NCBI RefSeq assembly: GCF_003265345.1
Contig: NZ_QFWW01000017.1
Coordinates: forward strand, 30,486 to 94,485
Direction: 5' to 3'
Origin: Lentzea terrae
GTDB taxonomy: Bacteria; Actinomycetota; Actinomycetes; Mycobacteriales; Pseudonocardiaceae
Length of the DNA stretch: 64,000 nt
Part shown: positions 1 through 8,208 of the stretch, piece after piece
Position numbering within the stretch: the first letter of the stretch is position 1
Layout: every line of letters begins with the position of its first letter
Program-made: the position numbers and the translations under genes
The notes under the pieces: model-generated
The model's database searches: none
Told to the model about the DNA's origin: nothing
What the model saw: the letters and a program-made list of their open reading frames with translations, nothing else

Positions 1-429
1 CCCGGCGAGACCGACCTGCGCCAGCAGTTCCTGCGCCCGCTCACGGGCGAGTTTGCGGTCGATCTTCTTGACCAGCACCGGCCCGGACATGACGTTGTCC
101 TCCGCGGTCATGTTCGGAAACAGATTGAACTGTTGGAACACCATGCCGACGCGGGAACGCTGCTCGGCCAGCCGTTGCGGGCGTACGGCGTGGTAGGCGT
201 TGTCCTTCTCGACGTAGCCGAAGTCCTCGCCGTTGACCCGCAGCACGCCGCGGTCGACGGTCTCCAACCCGTTGACACACCGCAACAACGTCGACTTCCC
301 GGACCCGCTCGGCCCGATGATGCACGAGATCTCGCCCGCCGCCACGGACAGGTCGATCCCGCGTAGGACCTCGTGACTTCCGAAGCTCTTGTGCAGCTTG
401 CGGGCGACGATCGTTCCATCGGCCTTCAC
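1..429 (-). CDS. Amino-acid ABC transporter ATP-binding protein (partial, N-terminal 143 codons)
   Basis: This is the ATPase of a polar amino-acid importer, powering uptake through the permease encoded just upstream. The visible part begins at a GTG (427-429) whose GTGA overlaps the permease stop. The Walker A motif GPSGSGKST lies at residues 39-47, an aromatic A-loop residue precedes it, and the Q-loop reads FQQFN near residue 100. The stretch between Walker A and the Q-loop has the short insertion common in GlnQ/HisP-type proteins. The signature, Walker B and H-loop lie beyond the left edge of the window. It is the last visible gene of a six-gene leftward operon starting at 5650. The family is certain; the substrate is not readable from the sequence. 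Confidence 0.93.
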   Translation of the reverse strand, partial: MKADGTIVARKLHKSFGSHEVLRGIDLSVAAGEISCIIGPSGSGKSTLLRCVNGLETVDRGVLRVNGEDFGYVEKDNAYHAVRPQRLAEQRSRVGMVFQQFNLFPNMTAEDNVMSGPVLVKKIDRKLARERAQELLAQVGLAG

Positions 430-1355
430 AGCAGCGACTCCTTCGTGGCGACGGCCACCGGGGCGGGCCTGCGGGTCGAGCGGGAGAAGCGGCGCTCGAT
501 CATGGACTGCGGCACGCTCAGCGCCATCGTCATGATCAGGTACCAGAGGCTGGCCACGATCAGCAGTGGAATGGTCTGGTAGGTGCGGGCGTAGATCGAC
601 TGCGCGCTGTTGAGCAGTTCGGCCACACCCAGCACGCTCACCAGCGACGTCTCCTTGAGCATTCCGATCACCTGGTTGCCGGTGGCGGGGATGATCGCGG
701 GCATGGTCTGCGGGATGATCACGTGGCGGAGCCTGGTGAAACCGCTCATGCCCAGCGAGTCCGCGGCCTCGTGCTGGCCGCGGTTCACCGAGGCGAACCC
801 ACCGCGGATGATCTCCGCCATGTACGCGGCCTGGTTCAGCGTGAGTCCCACGATGGCCGCGGTCAGCGGGGTCATCAGGGCGTTCACGTCCACCGGGGTG
901 GAGATGTCGGTGAAGGGGATGCCGATGGAGACGTTGGGGTACAGCGCGGCGATGTTGAACCAGAAGATCAGCTGTACGAGTACCGGAGTGCCGCGGAAGA
1001 ACGTGATGTAGAGCCGGGCCAGACCGGAGATCGGTGCCTGGTGCGACATCCGCATGACCGCGAGCACCAATCCAAGGAGCGTGCCCAGCACCATGCTGGC
1101 CGCCGTCAGCACCAAGGTGAGTACCAGACCGTCCAGGATGGACTCGGTGGTGAAGTAGCTGAACACCACCGGCCACTGGTAGTTCTCGTTGGTCACCGTC
1201 GTGTGGACGAGACCGCCGACGATCGCGAGCGCGACAGCCCAGCAGAGATAGTCGCGCGGACGCTTCGGCGTGATCCGCTTCTTCTCTTCCGGCAACAGTT
1301 CAGGCACCGGCCGACTCCTTGTAGGTGAACCGATCGTCTTGGTGGACATCATCAC
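426..1355 (-). CDS. Amino-acid ABC transporter permease (HisMQ/GlnP type)
   Basis: Integral membrane permease of the importer, about 309 residues. After a basic cytoplasmic N-terminus, hydrophobic segments begin near residue 38 and continue to the C-terminus. The cytoplasmic EAA-type coupling loop (EAADSLGMSG, followed by IPQTMP) lies near residues 195-215 and docks onto the ATPase. The start is one of three consecutive initiation codons, GTG-ATG-ATG; the first overlaps the stop of the substrate-binding protein gene. One permease is present, so a homodimer is the simplest arrangement. Its partners are the lipoprotein upstream and the ATPase downstream. Confidence 0.92.
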   Translation of the reverse strand: MMMSTKTIGSPTRSRPVPELLPEEKKRITPKRPRDYLCWAVALAIVGGLVHTTVTNENYQWPVVFSYFTTESILDGLVLTLVLTAASMVLGTLLGLVLAVMRMSHQAPISGLARLYITFFRGTPVLVQLIFWFNIAALYPNVSIGIPFTDISTPVDVNALMTPLTAAIVGLTLNQAAYMAEIIRGGFASVNRGQHEAADSLGMSGFTRLRHVIIPQTMPAIIPATGNQVIGMLKETSLVSVLGVAELLNSAQSIYARTYQTIPLLIVASLWYLIMTMALSVPQSMIERRFSRSTRRPAPVAVATKESLL

Positions 1356-2311
1356 CCCAGTGGGACGGCCGGCGCCGCGGTCTCGATGCCCAGGCCCTGG
1401 AAGCCCCAGCGGTCAAGCGCTTCGGCGTACTTCGGACTGTCGATGATGGACTGAATGGCTGCCTGGATCGCGGGCGTCAGCGGAGAACCCTTGGGCAGCG
1501 CCACGTTCACCTTCGTGGTGACGACCCGCTCCTGCAGGACCTCCAGCACGTTCGGCTGCCGCTTGGCCGCCCACGACAGCCCGGTGAAGTCGGACATCAC
1601 CGCGTCGAGACGCTTGGAGGACAGCTGGGTCAGCGCGTCGTTGACACTCGGCAGGGTCACACCGGTGATGGCGGGCTTGCCCTGGCTCGTGCAGTCCTTC
1701 TCGGACAGCTGCGGCAGCCACTTGATCTCCTGCGTGCTGCCGGACTGCACGCCGACCCGACGCCCGCACAGCTCGTGCACGGCCAGCTTCTGCGGGTTGC
1801 CCTTGGGGACCGCGACGCCGGTGCCGTTCTGGAAGTAGTTGATCATGTCGAGCACCTTGAGGCGTTCCGCGGTGGCACCCATGGTGGACGCGGTGAAGTC
1901 GAACCGGCCGCCCTGCAGACCCGGAATGATCGTGTCGAACTTGACGTTGTTGATCTGCAGCTTCACCCCGAGCTTCGCCGCGATCAACCGCGCCATGTCC
2001 GGGTTGAAACCGATCGGCGTCTTGTTGTCCGTCGCCATGAACGTCGTGGGCGCACTCGTCAGGTCCATCGGCACCGACAGCGTGCCCTTGGCCTTCACGG
2101 CTTCCGGCAGCAGCTTCACCGCGGCGGGATCAGGCTGCACACCGGCTGAGATGTCATCGGTGTGCTCGACCTGCTGGCCGGAACCGCTGATCTGCGGAGC
2201 GCTCTGAGGAGCGCCAGTCGACCCGCAAGCGGCGAGCGCGACCGCCAAGGCCGTCGTGACCATCGTTACGCTCAAGCTTCTGCTGACTCGCATGGGTTTG
2301 CTCCTACTCAA
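1352..2311 (-). CDS. Amino-acid ABC transporter substrate-binding lipoprotein
   Basis: Extracellular solute-binding protein, family 3 (SBP_bac_3). The N-terminus has a basic segment, a hydrophobic stretch and the lipobox LAACG with the acylated cysteine at residue 29, so it is a membrane-anchored lipoprotein. The region around GFNPDMARLIAAKLG and the later DALTQLSSKRLDAVMSD stretch match the two-lobed periplasmic-binding fold of polar amino-acid binders. Its stop overlaps the permease start by 4 bases. Co-transcription with two amine oxidases and a deacylase suggests the ligand is an N-modified amino acid; that is inference. Confidence 0.9.
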   Translation of the reverse strand: MSRSKPMRVSRSLSVTMVTTALAVALAACGSTGAPQSAPQISGSGQQVEHTDDISAGVQPDPAAVKLLPEAVKAKGTLSVPMDLTSAPTTFMATDNKTPIGFNPDMARLIAAKLGVKLQINNVKFDTIIPGLQGGRFDFTASTMGATAERLKVLDMINYFQNGTGVAVPKGNPQKLAVHELCGRRVGVQSGSTQEIKWLPQLSEKDCTSQGKPAITGVTLPSVNDALTQLSSKRLDAVMSDFTGLSWAAKRQPNVLEVLQERVVTTKVNVALPKGSPLTPAIQAAIQSIIDSPKYAEALDRWGFQGLGIETAAPAVPLG

Positions 2312-2344
2312 AGGAAAAGCACGCCGGGGCGGGCGTGATGTCTG

Positions 2345-3316
2345 TCAATCGCGGGGGGTGGCGATGGCGGCGAGGTGCGTGCCGGGGCGAACGGACAGCC
2401 CGTTCATGTGGTAGATGACCGTTCCCGAGGAGACGGCGGCGATCTTGTGCTCGGCGCCGTCGACCGGGTTGACGACGCGGCCGATGGTCTGGCCCTCGGT
2501 CACCTCGTCGCCCGTGACGGCGTCCGGGTACCAGAGGCCGGTAACGGAAGACTCGACTTCGCCGGTCCAGATCCAGTCGCGCGGCGGCACGGTCACCGGT
2601 GCGAGGTCCTGCGGCGCCTCTACGACGCCGAGGTGGTGCAGGAGCCGGTACAGGCCGTCGAGCAGCCTGCGCACGGTGGCGGGCTCCCGGTCGCCGAGTT
2701 GCCCGGTCTCGATCAGGATCGCGGGGACACCCTGCCGGTTCGCCGCGGCGTGGCTGTTGCCGCCGTCCGGGTTGGTGCCGAAGATGACCCGCTCGTAGCC
2801 GACCGCGTGGGCCATTCCCCTGATCTTCGCGTTCAGCTCGTCGTCGGAGGTCACGCGATACCCCACGAAGTCGAGCAGGTACTGGTCGATGCCGCCGCTG
2901 TGCAGGTCCGCGTAGGCGTCGGCGCCGTCGATCAGGTGCTCGAACAGCCAGGCCGCCATCCGGTCGGTGGGGCCACCGTTCTCGTCTCCTGGGAAGACGC
3001 GGTTGATGTTGACGCCGTCCAGTGGAGAGATGTTGAGCCGCCCCCCGTACACGGCCGGCGGATTGGCCACGGGGCAGATCACCACCTGACCGGCGACGTC
3101 GTCCGGTTCCAGCAGCCCGGCGAGGCGGGTGGTGGCGTCGAGGGGGATGAACTCGCCGCCGTGGACACCAGCGGTGAGCACGACCCTGGGGCCGGGACGG
3201 GAGCCGTTGATGAGGATCAGGGGAACGTCCACCGTCGTGGTGCCGAGGTCGGCCGTCAGACTCCCGCGGGTCTTCTGGCCGGGCTCGGCACTCAGCGGAC
3301 CGATGGTCAGATTCAT
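2345..3316 (-). CDS. Succinylglutamate desuccinylase/aspartoacylase-family zinc deacylase
   Basis: Predicted cytoplasmic zinc amidohydrolase of the AstE/AspA (M14-like) family, 323 residues. The H-x-x-E zinc pair is visible in AGVHGGEF (His52, Glu55), the third ligand in ADLHSGG (His139), and the candidate catalytic Glu in ILIETGQ near residue 200. Such enzymes release an acyl group from the nitrogen of an amino acid. It lies between the oxidases and the importer on one transcript. The relation to ectoine-pathway deacetylases (DoeB/EutE) is noted, but the ectoine hydrolase partner is absent, so the substrate is left open. Confidence 0.85.
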   Translation of the reverse strand: MNLTIGPLSAEPGQKTRGSLTADLGTTTVDVPLILINGSRPGPRVVLTAGVHGGEFIPLDATTRLAGLLEPDDVAGQVVICPVANPPAVYGGRLNISPLDGVNINRVFPGDENGGPTDRMAAWLFEHLIDGADAYADLHSGGIDQYLLDFVGYRVTSDDELNAKIRGMAHAVGYERVIFGTNPDGGNSHAAANRQGVPAILIETGQLGDREPATVRRLLDGLYRLLHHLGVVEAPQDLAPVTVPPRDWIWTGEVESSVTGLWYPDAVTGDEVTEGQTIGRVVNPVDGAEHKIAAVSSGTVIYHMNGLSVRPGTHLAAIATPRD

Positions 3317-3338
3317 GTCTCGCTTACCTCGTTCGGGC

Positions 3339-4475
3339 TCAGGCCACGGTGCGGGCGTGGGTGGTGACGAAGTCGATCGGCTGGGAGGTGCGGCCCTGCA
3401 GGACGAGGTCCGCGGCGATGTCGCCCATGGCGGGCGCGAGCTTGAAGCCCTGGCCGGAGAAACCGGCGAGCAGGACGATGTCGTCGCAGCCCGGCAGGGG
3501 GCCGACCAGCGGCAGGTTGGTCTCGGTGTAGCCCTCCATGAACACGGACACGCGCACCGGGTCGGGGTTCAGCCCGGGCAGGTGTCGCCGCACGACCGCC
3601 GTGAACGTCTCCAGTTCCTCCGGTGCGACGGTCCGGTTCAGCCGGTTCGGGTCGTCGACCGGCTGGTGATGGGCCTGGGACAGGCCGAGTTTCACGGCCA
3701 GGCCGTCCGGGGACGGGATGCCGTAGAAAGGTGTGTCCCCGCAGCGGATGAAGGCGGGACGCTCGGCGTCTGCCGGAGGATCCTCGTGGGGCAGGAACCA
3801 GGCGCTGATCGCGCGGTAGACGCTCACTTCCCACGGCAGGCCGGGCAACAGGTCACCCGCCCACGGGCCGGGAGTGACAACCGCGGCGTCGAAGCGCTCG
3901 GTGCCGGTGTCGGTGCGGATCTCCACTCCTCCCCCGGCGACGGGAACGACCTCCCGCACCGGGGTGTAGCGGCGGATCCGGGCCCCCAGCTCCTCGGCAC
4001 GCCGGGCCGCGGTCTGGACCGCCAGCTCCGGTCGGATGAAGCCCGCGCGGCGATCGAGGATCACCAGCTCACCGTCGTCGACGCGGAACTGCGGGAACCG
4101 CTTGGTCATCGCCTCGGCGTCGATCACCTCGTGGTCGAGGCCGTGCCCGGCGATGCCGTCCACGACGGTGCGCATCTGGGGGTCGTCGGCCGGCCCCATG
4201 ACCAAGGCTCCAGTCAGGCGGCGCAGTTCCCGCCCGGTCTCCGCCTGCAGCTGCTCCCAGAGGACGTCGGCGTGCCGGACGAGCGGCACGTACCGGCTGT
4301 CGTGGGTCTGCAAGCTGCGGAAGACCCTGGTCTCTCCACCTGCGGCACTGCGGTCGTGACCGGGAGCGAACCGGTCATAGCCGACCACCTCTGCACCCCG
4401 TGCAGCCAGCCGCCAGGCTGCCTGGCTGCCCACCGTGCCCGTACCGACGACGGCGACTCGTTTCTTGCTGGCCAT
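3339..4475 (-). CDS. FAD-dependent amine oxidase, sarcosine/N-methyltryptophan oxidase family (copy 1)
   Basis: DAO-fold flavoenzyme of 378 residues expected to oxidise a secondary or primary amino acid to an imine plus H2O2. The dinucleotide motif GTGTVG is at residues 11-16, followed by the family signature GGETRVFRS. The ATG at 4475 is chosen because AAGGAA precedes it and it matches the start of the neighbouring copy. Aligned against monomeric sarcosine oxidase, the oxygen-activating lysine is kept (VKLGLSQ), but the Cys that binds FAD covalently is Phe (FMEGYTE in place of CMYT) and the active-site His after the lysine is Ser. FAD is therefore probably non-covalent and the substrate probably not sarcosine itself. 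It is a tandem paralogue of the next gene. Confidence 0.88.
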   Translation of the reverse strand: MASKKRVAVVGTGTVGSQAAWRLAARGAEVVGYDRFAPGHDRSAAGGETRVFRSLQTHDSRYVPLVRHADVLWEQLQAETGRELRRLTGALVMGPADDPQMRTVVDGIAGHGLDHEVIDAEAMTKRFPQFRVDDGELVILDRRAGFIRPELAVQTAARRAEELGARIRRYTPVREVVPVAGGGVEIRTDTGTERFDAAVVTPGPWAGDLLPGLPWEVSVYRAISAWFLPHEDPPADAERPAFIRCGDTPFYGIPSPDGLAVKLGLSQAHHQPVDDPNRLNRTVAPEELETFTAVVRRHLPGLNPDPVRVSVFMEGYTETNLPLVGPLPGCDDIVLLAGFSGQGFKLAPAMGDIAADLVLQGRTSQPIDFVTTHARTVA

Positions 4476-4510
4476 GTCGTTTCCTTGTCGGATGGCGGGT
4501 GCGGGAGAAC

Positions 4511-5650
4511 TCAGGCCGCGACGCGGTCGGCGGTCGAGATGAAGTCGATGGGCTGAGACGAGGAGCCGTTCAGCGCCAGGTCCGCGGCGATGTCGCCGAA
4601 GGCCGGGGAGAGCTTGAAGCCGTGGCCGGAGAAACCGGCGAGCAGGATCACGTTCTCGTTGCCCGGCAGCGGACCGACCAGCGGGCGGCTGCTCTCGGTG
4701 TAGCCCTCCATGTAGACGGCCAGGCGGGTCGGGTCGGGGCACAGGTCGGGCAGGTAGCGGCCGATCAGGTCGCGGTAGATCTCCAGCTCCGACGGCTGCA
4801 CCGTCCGGTCCAGCTGGTTCGGGTCGTCCGCGAGGCGGTGCAGGGCCTGGGAGAGGCCGAGCTTGACCGACACACCGTCCGGGGAGGGCAGGCCGTAGCA
4901 GTGGGTGGGTGACGTGCGGATGAAGGCGGGGCGCTCCTCGCCGAACCAGGCGTCGGGGGCGGTGGACATGAACCAGGCGCTGATCACCCGGCGGACGTCC
5001 ACCTGCCACGGCAGGTCGGGCAGGAGGTCGTTGACCCAGGGACCGGGGGTGACGACGGCCGCGTCGAAGTGCTCGCTGCCGGCGTCGGTGCGGATCTCCA
5101 CGCCGTTCGCGACGGGGACGATCTCGCGGACCGCGGTGTAGCGGTGGATCACCGCCCCCAGCTGTTCCGCGCGGCGGGCGGCGGTCTGGATGGTCAGTTC
5201 GGGGCGGATGAAGCCGGCGCGCCGATCCAGCACGACGGCGTCACCGTCGTCGAGCCGGTGCTGCGGGAAGCGCTTGGCCAGGGACTCGGCGTCCAGGACG
5301 TCGTGGTCGAGGCCGTGCTCGGCGATGGAGTCGAGGACGGTGGCCATCTGCTCCCCCTCGGGGGATCCCATGAGCAGGCATCCGGTCAGCCGGCGCAGCT
5401 CACGGCCGGTCTCCTGCTGCAGCTGCTCCCAGAGGGCGTCGGCGTGCTGGAGCAGCGGCACGTACCGGGTGTCCTCGAAGTGCGCGCTGCGGAAGATGCG
5501 GGTCTCGCCGCCGGCGGCACTGCGGTCGTGGCCGGGGGCGAACCGGTCGTAGCCGACGACCTCGGCGCCGCGGACGGCGAGCCGCCAGGCGGCCTGACTG
5601 CCCATCGTTCCCACGCCGACGACCGCGACGCGTTTCTTGGCAGCTGACAC
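4511..5650 (-). CDS. FAD-dependent amine oxidase, sarcosine/N-methyltryptophan oxidase family (copy 2)
   Basis: First gene of the leftward operon, 379 residues, closely similar to the adjacent copy over its whole length. The FAD motif GVGTMG lies near residues 12-17, followed by GGETRIFRSA. The conserved lysine is present (VKLGLSQ); the covalent-flavin Cys position is Tyr (YMEGYTE). Divergence is clustered in the substrate half (for example YVPLLQHADALWEQL versus YVPLVRHADVLWEQL), consistent with duplication then specialisation. The promoter region upstream holds a GTGCCA-N25-TGGCAC operator-like site shared with the divergent IclR gene. Confidence 0.88.
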   Translation of the reverse strand: MSAAKKRVAVVGVGTMGSQAAWRLAVRGAEVVGYDRFAPGHDRSAAGGETRIFRSAHFEDTRYVPLLQHADALWEQLQQETGRELRRLTGCLLMGSPEGEQMATVLDSIAEHGLDHDVLDAESLAKRFPQHRLDDGDAVVLDRRAGFIRPELTIQTAARRAEQLGAVIHRYTAVREIVPVANGVEIRTDAGSEHFDAAVVTPGPWVNDLLPDLPWQVDVRRVISAWFMSTAPDAWFGEERPAFIRTSPTHCYGLPSPDGVSVKLGLSQALHRLADDPNQLDRTVQPSELEIYRDLIGRYLPDLCPDPTRLAVYMEGYTESSRPLVGPLPGNENVILLAGFSGHGFKLSPAFGDIAADLALNGSSSQPIDFISTADRVAA

Positions 5651-5729
5651 AGGAGCTTTCCTTTCGTGTCGCCGGGCCCAGCCGGCCCGAGCGTGAAGCT
5701 CTTCGACTCGCGGCCCCCGGAGAGGGTCC

Positions 5730-5766
5730 GTGCCACAATGTAGAACGGCGTGCTAGGATCTGGCAC
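5730..5766. promoter_or_regulatory. Operator-like inverted repeat, site A (IclR regulon)
   Basis: GTGCCA at 5730-5735 and TGGCAC at 5761-5766 are inverted arms with 25 bases between them. The site sits in the middle of the 192-base divergent promoter: 79 bases before the oxidase start at 5650 and 76 before the IclR start at 5843. The inner bases match site B well when both are read toward the metabolic gene (GTGCCAGAT... and ...TGTGGCAC). Assignment to IclR is inference from position. Confidence 0.7.
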
Positions 5767-5842
5767 AGAACGATGACAGTGGCACCGAGGGGAGTCAAGA
5801 GGGTGTTCACAGGAAATTCAGAGAGTTAATGGGGGTAACAGC

Positions 5843-6592
5843 ATGGAGATGAAGAGCGTCACCAGGTCGTTGCGTGTCCTGGAGGCGGTCGCCCAGCATC
5901 AGCCGGTCACCGTCGGGGAGCTGACGAAGCTCTTCGGCCTGCCGAAGTCGACCGTGCAGCGCACCCTGGTCACCCTGGCGGAAGCCGGATGGCTGCGAGC
6001 CAGCCGCAAGGACACCACCCGCTGGGAGATCGGCGCCCGCGTCCTGGCGGTACGGCCCGCCGCACTGCAGGGCTCCAGCCTGCTCGCGGTCACGCACGAG
6101 CCGATGGTCCGCCTGCGCGACGCACTGAACGAGACGATCCACCTGTCGGTGCCGGACGTCCTGCAGAGCATGGTCGTGGTGGACCGCGTCGATTGCGACC
6201 ACCCGGTGCGAACCTTCCACGCCATCGGCGACACCTCGCCACTGCACGCCACCGCAGCAGGACGCGCCGTCCTCGCCCATCTGCCGGCGTCCGAAGTGGA
6301 CGAGTTCATCGCGCACGGGCTGGAGCGCTTCACCGACACGACCCCGACCGACCCCGACGAGCTGTGCGCGGAGCTCGACCGGATCCGCGCCGACGGCTAC
6401 GCGGTCAACCACAACCAGTACCGACCCGGCATCTGCGCTGTCGCCGCGCCCGTCCTGGACGAGGACGGCACGCCACTCGCCGCCGTCGCGGTCTCCATGC
6501 CCGACTCCCGCTTCGACCCGAACCTGCTTGCCGAGTGGGGCCGCCTGGTCGCCAACGCGGCCAAGGACGCCACGGAACGCCGGAGCGCCTGA
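5843..6592 (+). CDS. IclR-family transcriptional regulator (copy 1)
   Basis: DNA-binding regulator of 249 residues. An N-terminal winged helix covers about residues 1-65, with recognition helix PKSTVQRTLVTL near 34-45, and a GAF-like effector domain runs from about 75 to the end (SPLHATAAGRAVLA, NQYRPGICAVAAPV). The ATG is preceded by GGGGGTAA. It is divergent from the oxidase/deacylase/importer operon across a single operator-like site, the usual layout of an IclR protein controlling its neighbour and itself. A second, nearly identical regulator lies at 11310; the DNA-recognition segments are the same, so both may bind the same sites. The effector ligand is unknown. Confidence 0.9.
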   Translation: MEMKSVTRSLRVLEAVAQHQPVTVGELTKLFGLPKSTVQRTLVTLAEAGWLRASRKDTTRWEIGARVLAVRPAALQGSSLLAVTHEPMVRLRDALNETIHLSVPDVLQSMVVVDRVDCDHPVRTFHAIGDTSPLHATAAGRAVLAHLPASEVDEFIAHGLERFTDTTPTDPDELCAELDRIRADGYAVNHNQYRPGICAVAAPVLDEDGTPLAAVAVSMPDSRFDPNLLAEWGRLVANAAKDATERRSA

Positions 6593-6607
6593 ACGTCACC
6601 CACACGG

Positions 6608-6653
6608 CAAGGGCCGGCCCTTCACACACACCAACAAGAAGGGCCGGCCCTTG
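6608..6653. terminator. Strong hairpin after the first IclR gene
   Basis: CAAGGGCCGGCCCTT (6608-6622) and AAGGGCCGGCCCTTG (6639-6653) form a perfect 15-base inverted repeat around a 16-base loop. Each arm also contains a 14-base palindrome, so a cruciform or two small hairpins are possible. No T-run follows, as is usual in actinobacteria. It begins 15 bases after the IclR stop. Confidence 0.7.
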
Positions 6654-6740
6654 TGCACGTCGCCACTCCACACCGAGCCGACCTTGAACTGGTGTGACAC
6701 GTGCCCCCTTGACCTCTTTGGACTCCATTGCCACCATGAT

Positions 6741-6777
6741 GTGCCAGATTCCGGAACATCGTTGCACAATGTGGCAC
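6741..6777. promoter_or_regulatory. Operator-like inverted repeat, site B (IclR regulon)
   Basis: GTGCCA at 6741-6746 and TGGCAC at 6772-6777 have the same 25-base spacing as site A. Many inner positions agree with the reverse complement of site A (GTGCCAGAT at one end, CGTT in the middle, TGTGGCACG at the other). The site ends 36 bases before the GTG of the HAD phosphatase, which argues that the gene starts at 6814 and not at an upstream in-frame codon inside which the operator would fall. Confidence 0.7.
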
Positions 6778-6813
6778 GACCCTCGGGATTTCGACGAAGT
6801 TGAGGAGCACACC

Positions 6814-7506
6814 GTGAAACCCACCTGCCTGCTGCTCGACCTCGACGGCACGCTGGTGGACTCCGCGGACGGCATCACCGCCAGCGTCGCCGCCACGTTG
6901 ACGCTGATCGGCGTGCCCGTGCCCGACACCGACACCTTGCGCAGCTTCGTCGGCCCACCGATGTACCTGACGTTCCGGGAGGTCCTCGGCCTGGACGTGC
7001 CGACCGCCGAACACGCTCTGCGGCTGTACCGAGCGGACTACGCGGAGAAACACGCGCTGAACAGCCGGGTCTTCGACGGGGTTCCCGGCCTGTTGGAGAC
7101 ACTGGCCGCGGCCGGTTTTCCCATGGGCGTGGCGACATCGAAAGTCGAGGACCAGGCTGAGCGGATCGCCGAACATCACGGCCTGGCCGCACATCTGGTG
7201 ACCGTGTGCGGCACATCCGACGCGGAGGGCCGAGCCACCAAGCGTGATGTCATCCGCGAGTGCCTGCGGCGCATGCGGGAGCACGGCGTCGACGTCTCGC
7301 GGCCCCTGATGGTGGGTGACCGCGGCTACGACGTACTGAGCGCCGCAGCCGAAGGCATCCCCGCAGTCCGCGTGTTGTGGGGCTGCGGAACCCCCGCCGA
7401 GTCGGTCAATGCCCACGCGACCGTCGACTCGCCACAGGCATTGGCCCGGCTGTTGATGCCGTCGGGCCGGCCGGAGGAGGACCTCCTGTCTCGCACCCTT
7501 TCCTGA
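6814..7506 (+). CDS. HAD-superfamily hydrolase, phosphoglycolate phosphatase/5'-nucleotidase-like
   Basis: Cytoplasmic phosphatase of 230 residues with a helical cap. HAD motif I is LLDLDGTLVD (nucleophile Asp9 and Asp11), motif II is VATSK, and motif IV is MVGDRGYDV. The GTG at 6814 is chosen because GAGGAG lies 6 bases upstream and the operator-like site B sits just before it. Overall resemblance is to Gph-like enzymes acting on small phospho-metabolites or nucleotides; the substrate cannot be read. Its operator ties it to the amine-oxidase operon, so it may process a phosphorylated intermediate or by-product. It is followed after 37 bases by an Lrp-type regulator. Confidence 0.82.
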   Translation: MKPTCLLLDLDGTLVDSADGITASVAATLTLIGVPVPDTDTLRSFVGPPMYLTFREVLGLDVPTAEHALRLYRADYAEKHALNSRVFDGVPGLLETLAAAGFPMGVATSKVEDQAERIAEHHGLAAHLVTVCGTSDAEGRATKRDVIRECLRRMREHGVDVSRPLMVGDRGYDVLSAAAEGIPAVRVLWGCGTPAESVNAHATVDSPQALARLLMPSGRPEEDLLSRTLS

Positions 7507-7543
7507 CCTGCTCTGGTCATCATCGCGGAGGATTCCGTCCACC

Positions 7544-8008
7544 ATGGACAGTGTCGATGAGAAGATCATCGCTGAGCTCACCCGCAACGCCCGCATCTCG
7601 CACGCCGAGCTGGCCGGCCGGGTCCTGCTGTCCCGCAACGCGGTGCGCCAGCGCATCGAACGGCTGGAGCGCCAGGGACACATCGCCGGGTACACCATCG
7701 TCCGCGCCGGCGACGACTCCGGCGATGTCGTCTCGGCGCTCGTACTCGTCCACCGCCAGGACCGCATGCGCGGCGGCGACGTTCTGGCCGCGCTCAAACG
7801 CATCCCGGAGGTCGTGATCTGCGAGGTCCTCAGCGGCGACTTCGACATCATGGTGCGTCTGGAGGCCGCGACGCTGCAACGGCTGCGGGACATCTGGGAG
7901 GACATCGCGGAGATGCCCGGCGTACGTGACACCGTCACGGCACTCACCCTGTCCGCGGTGGTCAACCGCACGCGAGCCGGAAGGGGGGCTTCGGCCGCAC
8001 CGGGGTGA
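7544..8008 (+). CDS. Lrp/AsnC-family transcriptional regulator
   Basis: Leucine-responsive-type regulator of 154 residues. The N-terminal HTH covers about residues 1-50 (ISHAELAGRVLLSRNAVRQR), followed by the linker GYTIVRAG and a RAM ligand-binding domain containing GDFDIMVRLEA. Such proteins form octamers that sense amino acids. Placement in a locus of amino-acid uptake and oxidation fits that role. The start at 7544 lacks a close Shine-Dalgarno (GGAGG is about 13 bases upstream). The last codons overlap a following fragment by GTGA. Confidence 0.87.
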   Translation: MDSVDEKIIAELTRNARISHAELAGRVLLSRNAVRQRIERLERQGHIAGYTIVRAGDDSGDVVSALVLVHRQDRMRGGDVLAALKRIPEVVICEVLSGDFDIMVRLEAATLQRLRDIWEDIAEMPGVRDTVTALTLSAVVNRTRAGRGASAAPG

Positions 8009-8208
8009 GCGGCGACGCCACGGCCGCCCAGGTCGCCCACACCGTCGGATACACCAGCGCCACCCAGTTCAGCCGCGAACACCGGGCCTTCTGCGGACTC
8101 CCCCTGGTCCAGGACATCACCCGCCTGCGCGCCAACTCCACGCCGACCGCCCGGCACTTCGACCAGGCCGACCGAGGCGATCAACGGACGCCTCGAACAC
8201 CTTCGTGA
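8005..8208 (+). pseudogene. AraC-family regulator remnant (C-terminal HTH only)
   Basis: A 67-codon frame begins with GTG overlapping the Lrp stop. Its first half resembles the second helix-turn-helix of AraC proteins (QVAHTVGYTSATQFSREH, then FCGLP). The ligand domain and first HTH are missing and the tail is low-complexity, so this is read as a degraded fragment. Whether the coupled frame is still translated is unknown. From its end to 8362 no gene, repeat or clear signal was recognised. Confidence 0.55.

Noticed and set aside
2345-3316. Ectoine degradation (DoeB/EutE-like deacetylase with importer)
   Set aside because: The deacylase family fits, but the ectoine hydrolase (DoeA/EutD, M24 family) and diaminobutyrate transaminase are absent from the operon, and the two amine oxidases have no place in that route.
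3339-5009. 556-codon fused version of the first oxidase gene
   Set aside because: The extra N-terminal 178 codons are out-of-frame sequence of the upstream paralogue; the ATG at 4475 has a ribosome-binding site and a matching FAD motif right after it.
6608-6653. CRISPR or transposon end from the repeated 14-base palindrome
   Set aside because: Only two copies in inverted arrangement right after a stop codon; a terminator hairpin explains it. No transposase or repeat array occurs anywhere in the window.
6814-7506. Phosphonoacetaldehyde hydrolase (PhnX) as identity of the HAD protein
   Set aside because: Motif I is DLDGT, not the DWAGT-type of phosphonatases, and the Schiff-base lysine region is not evident.
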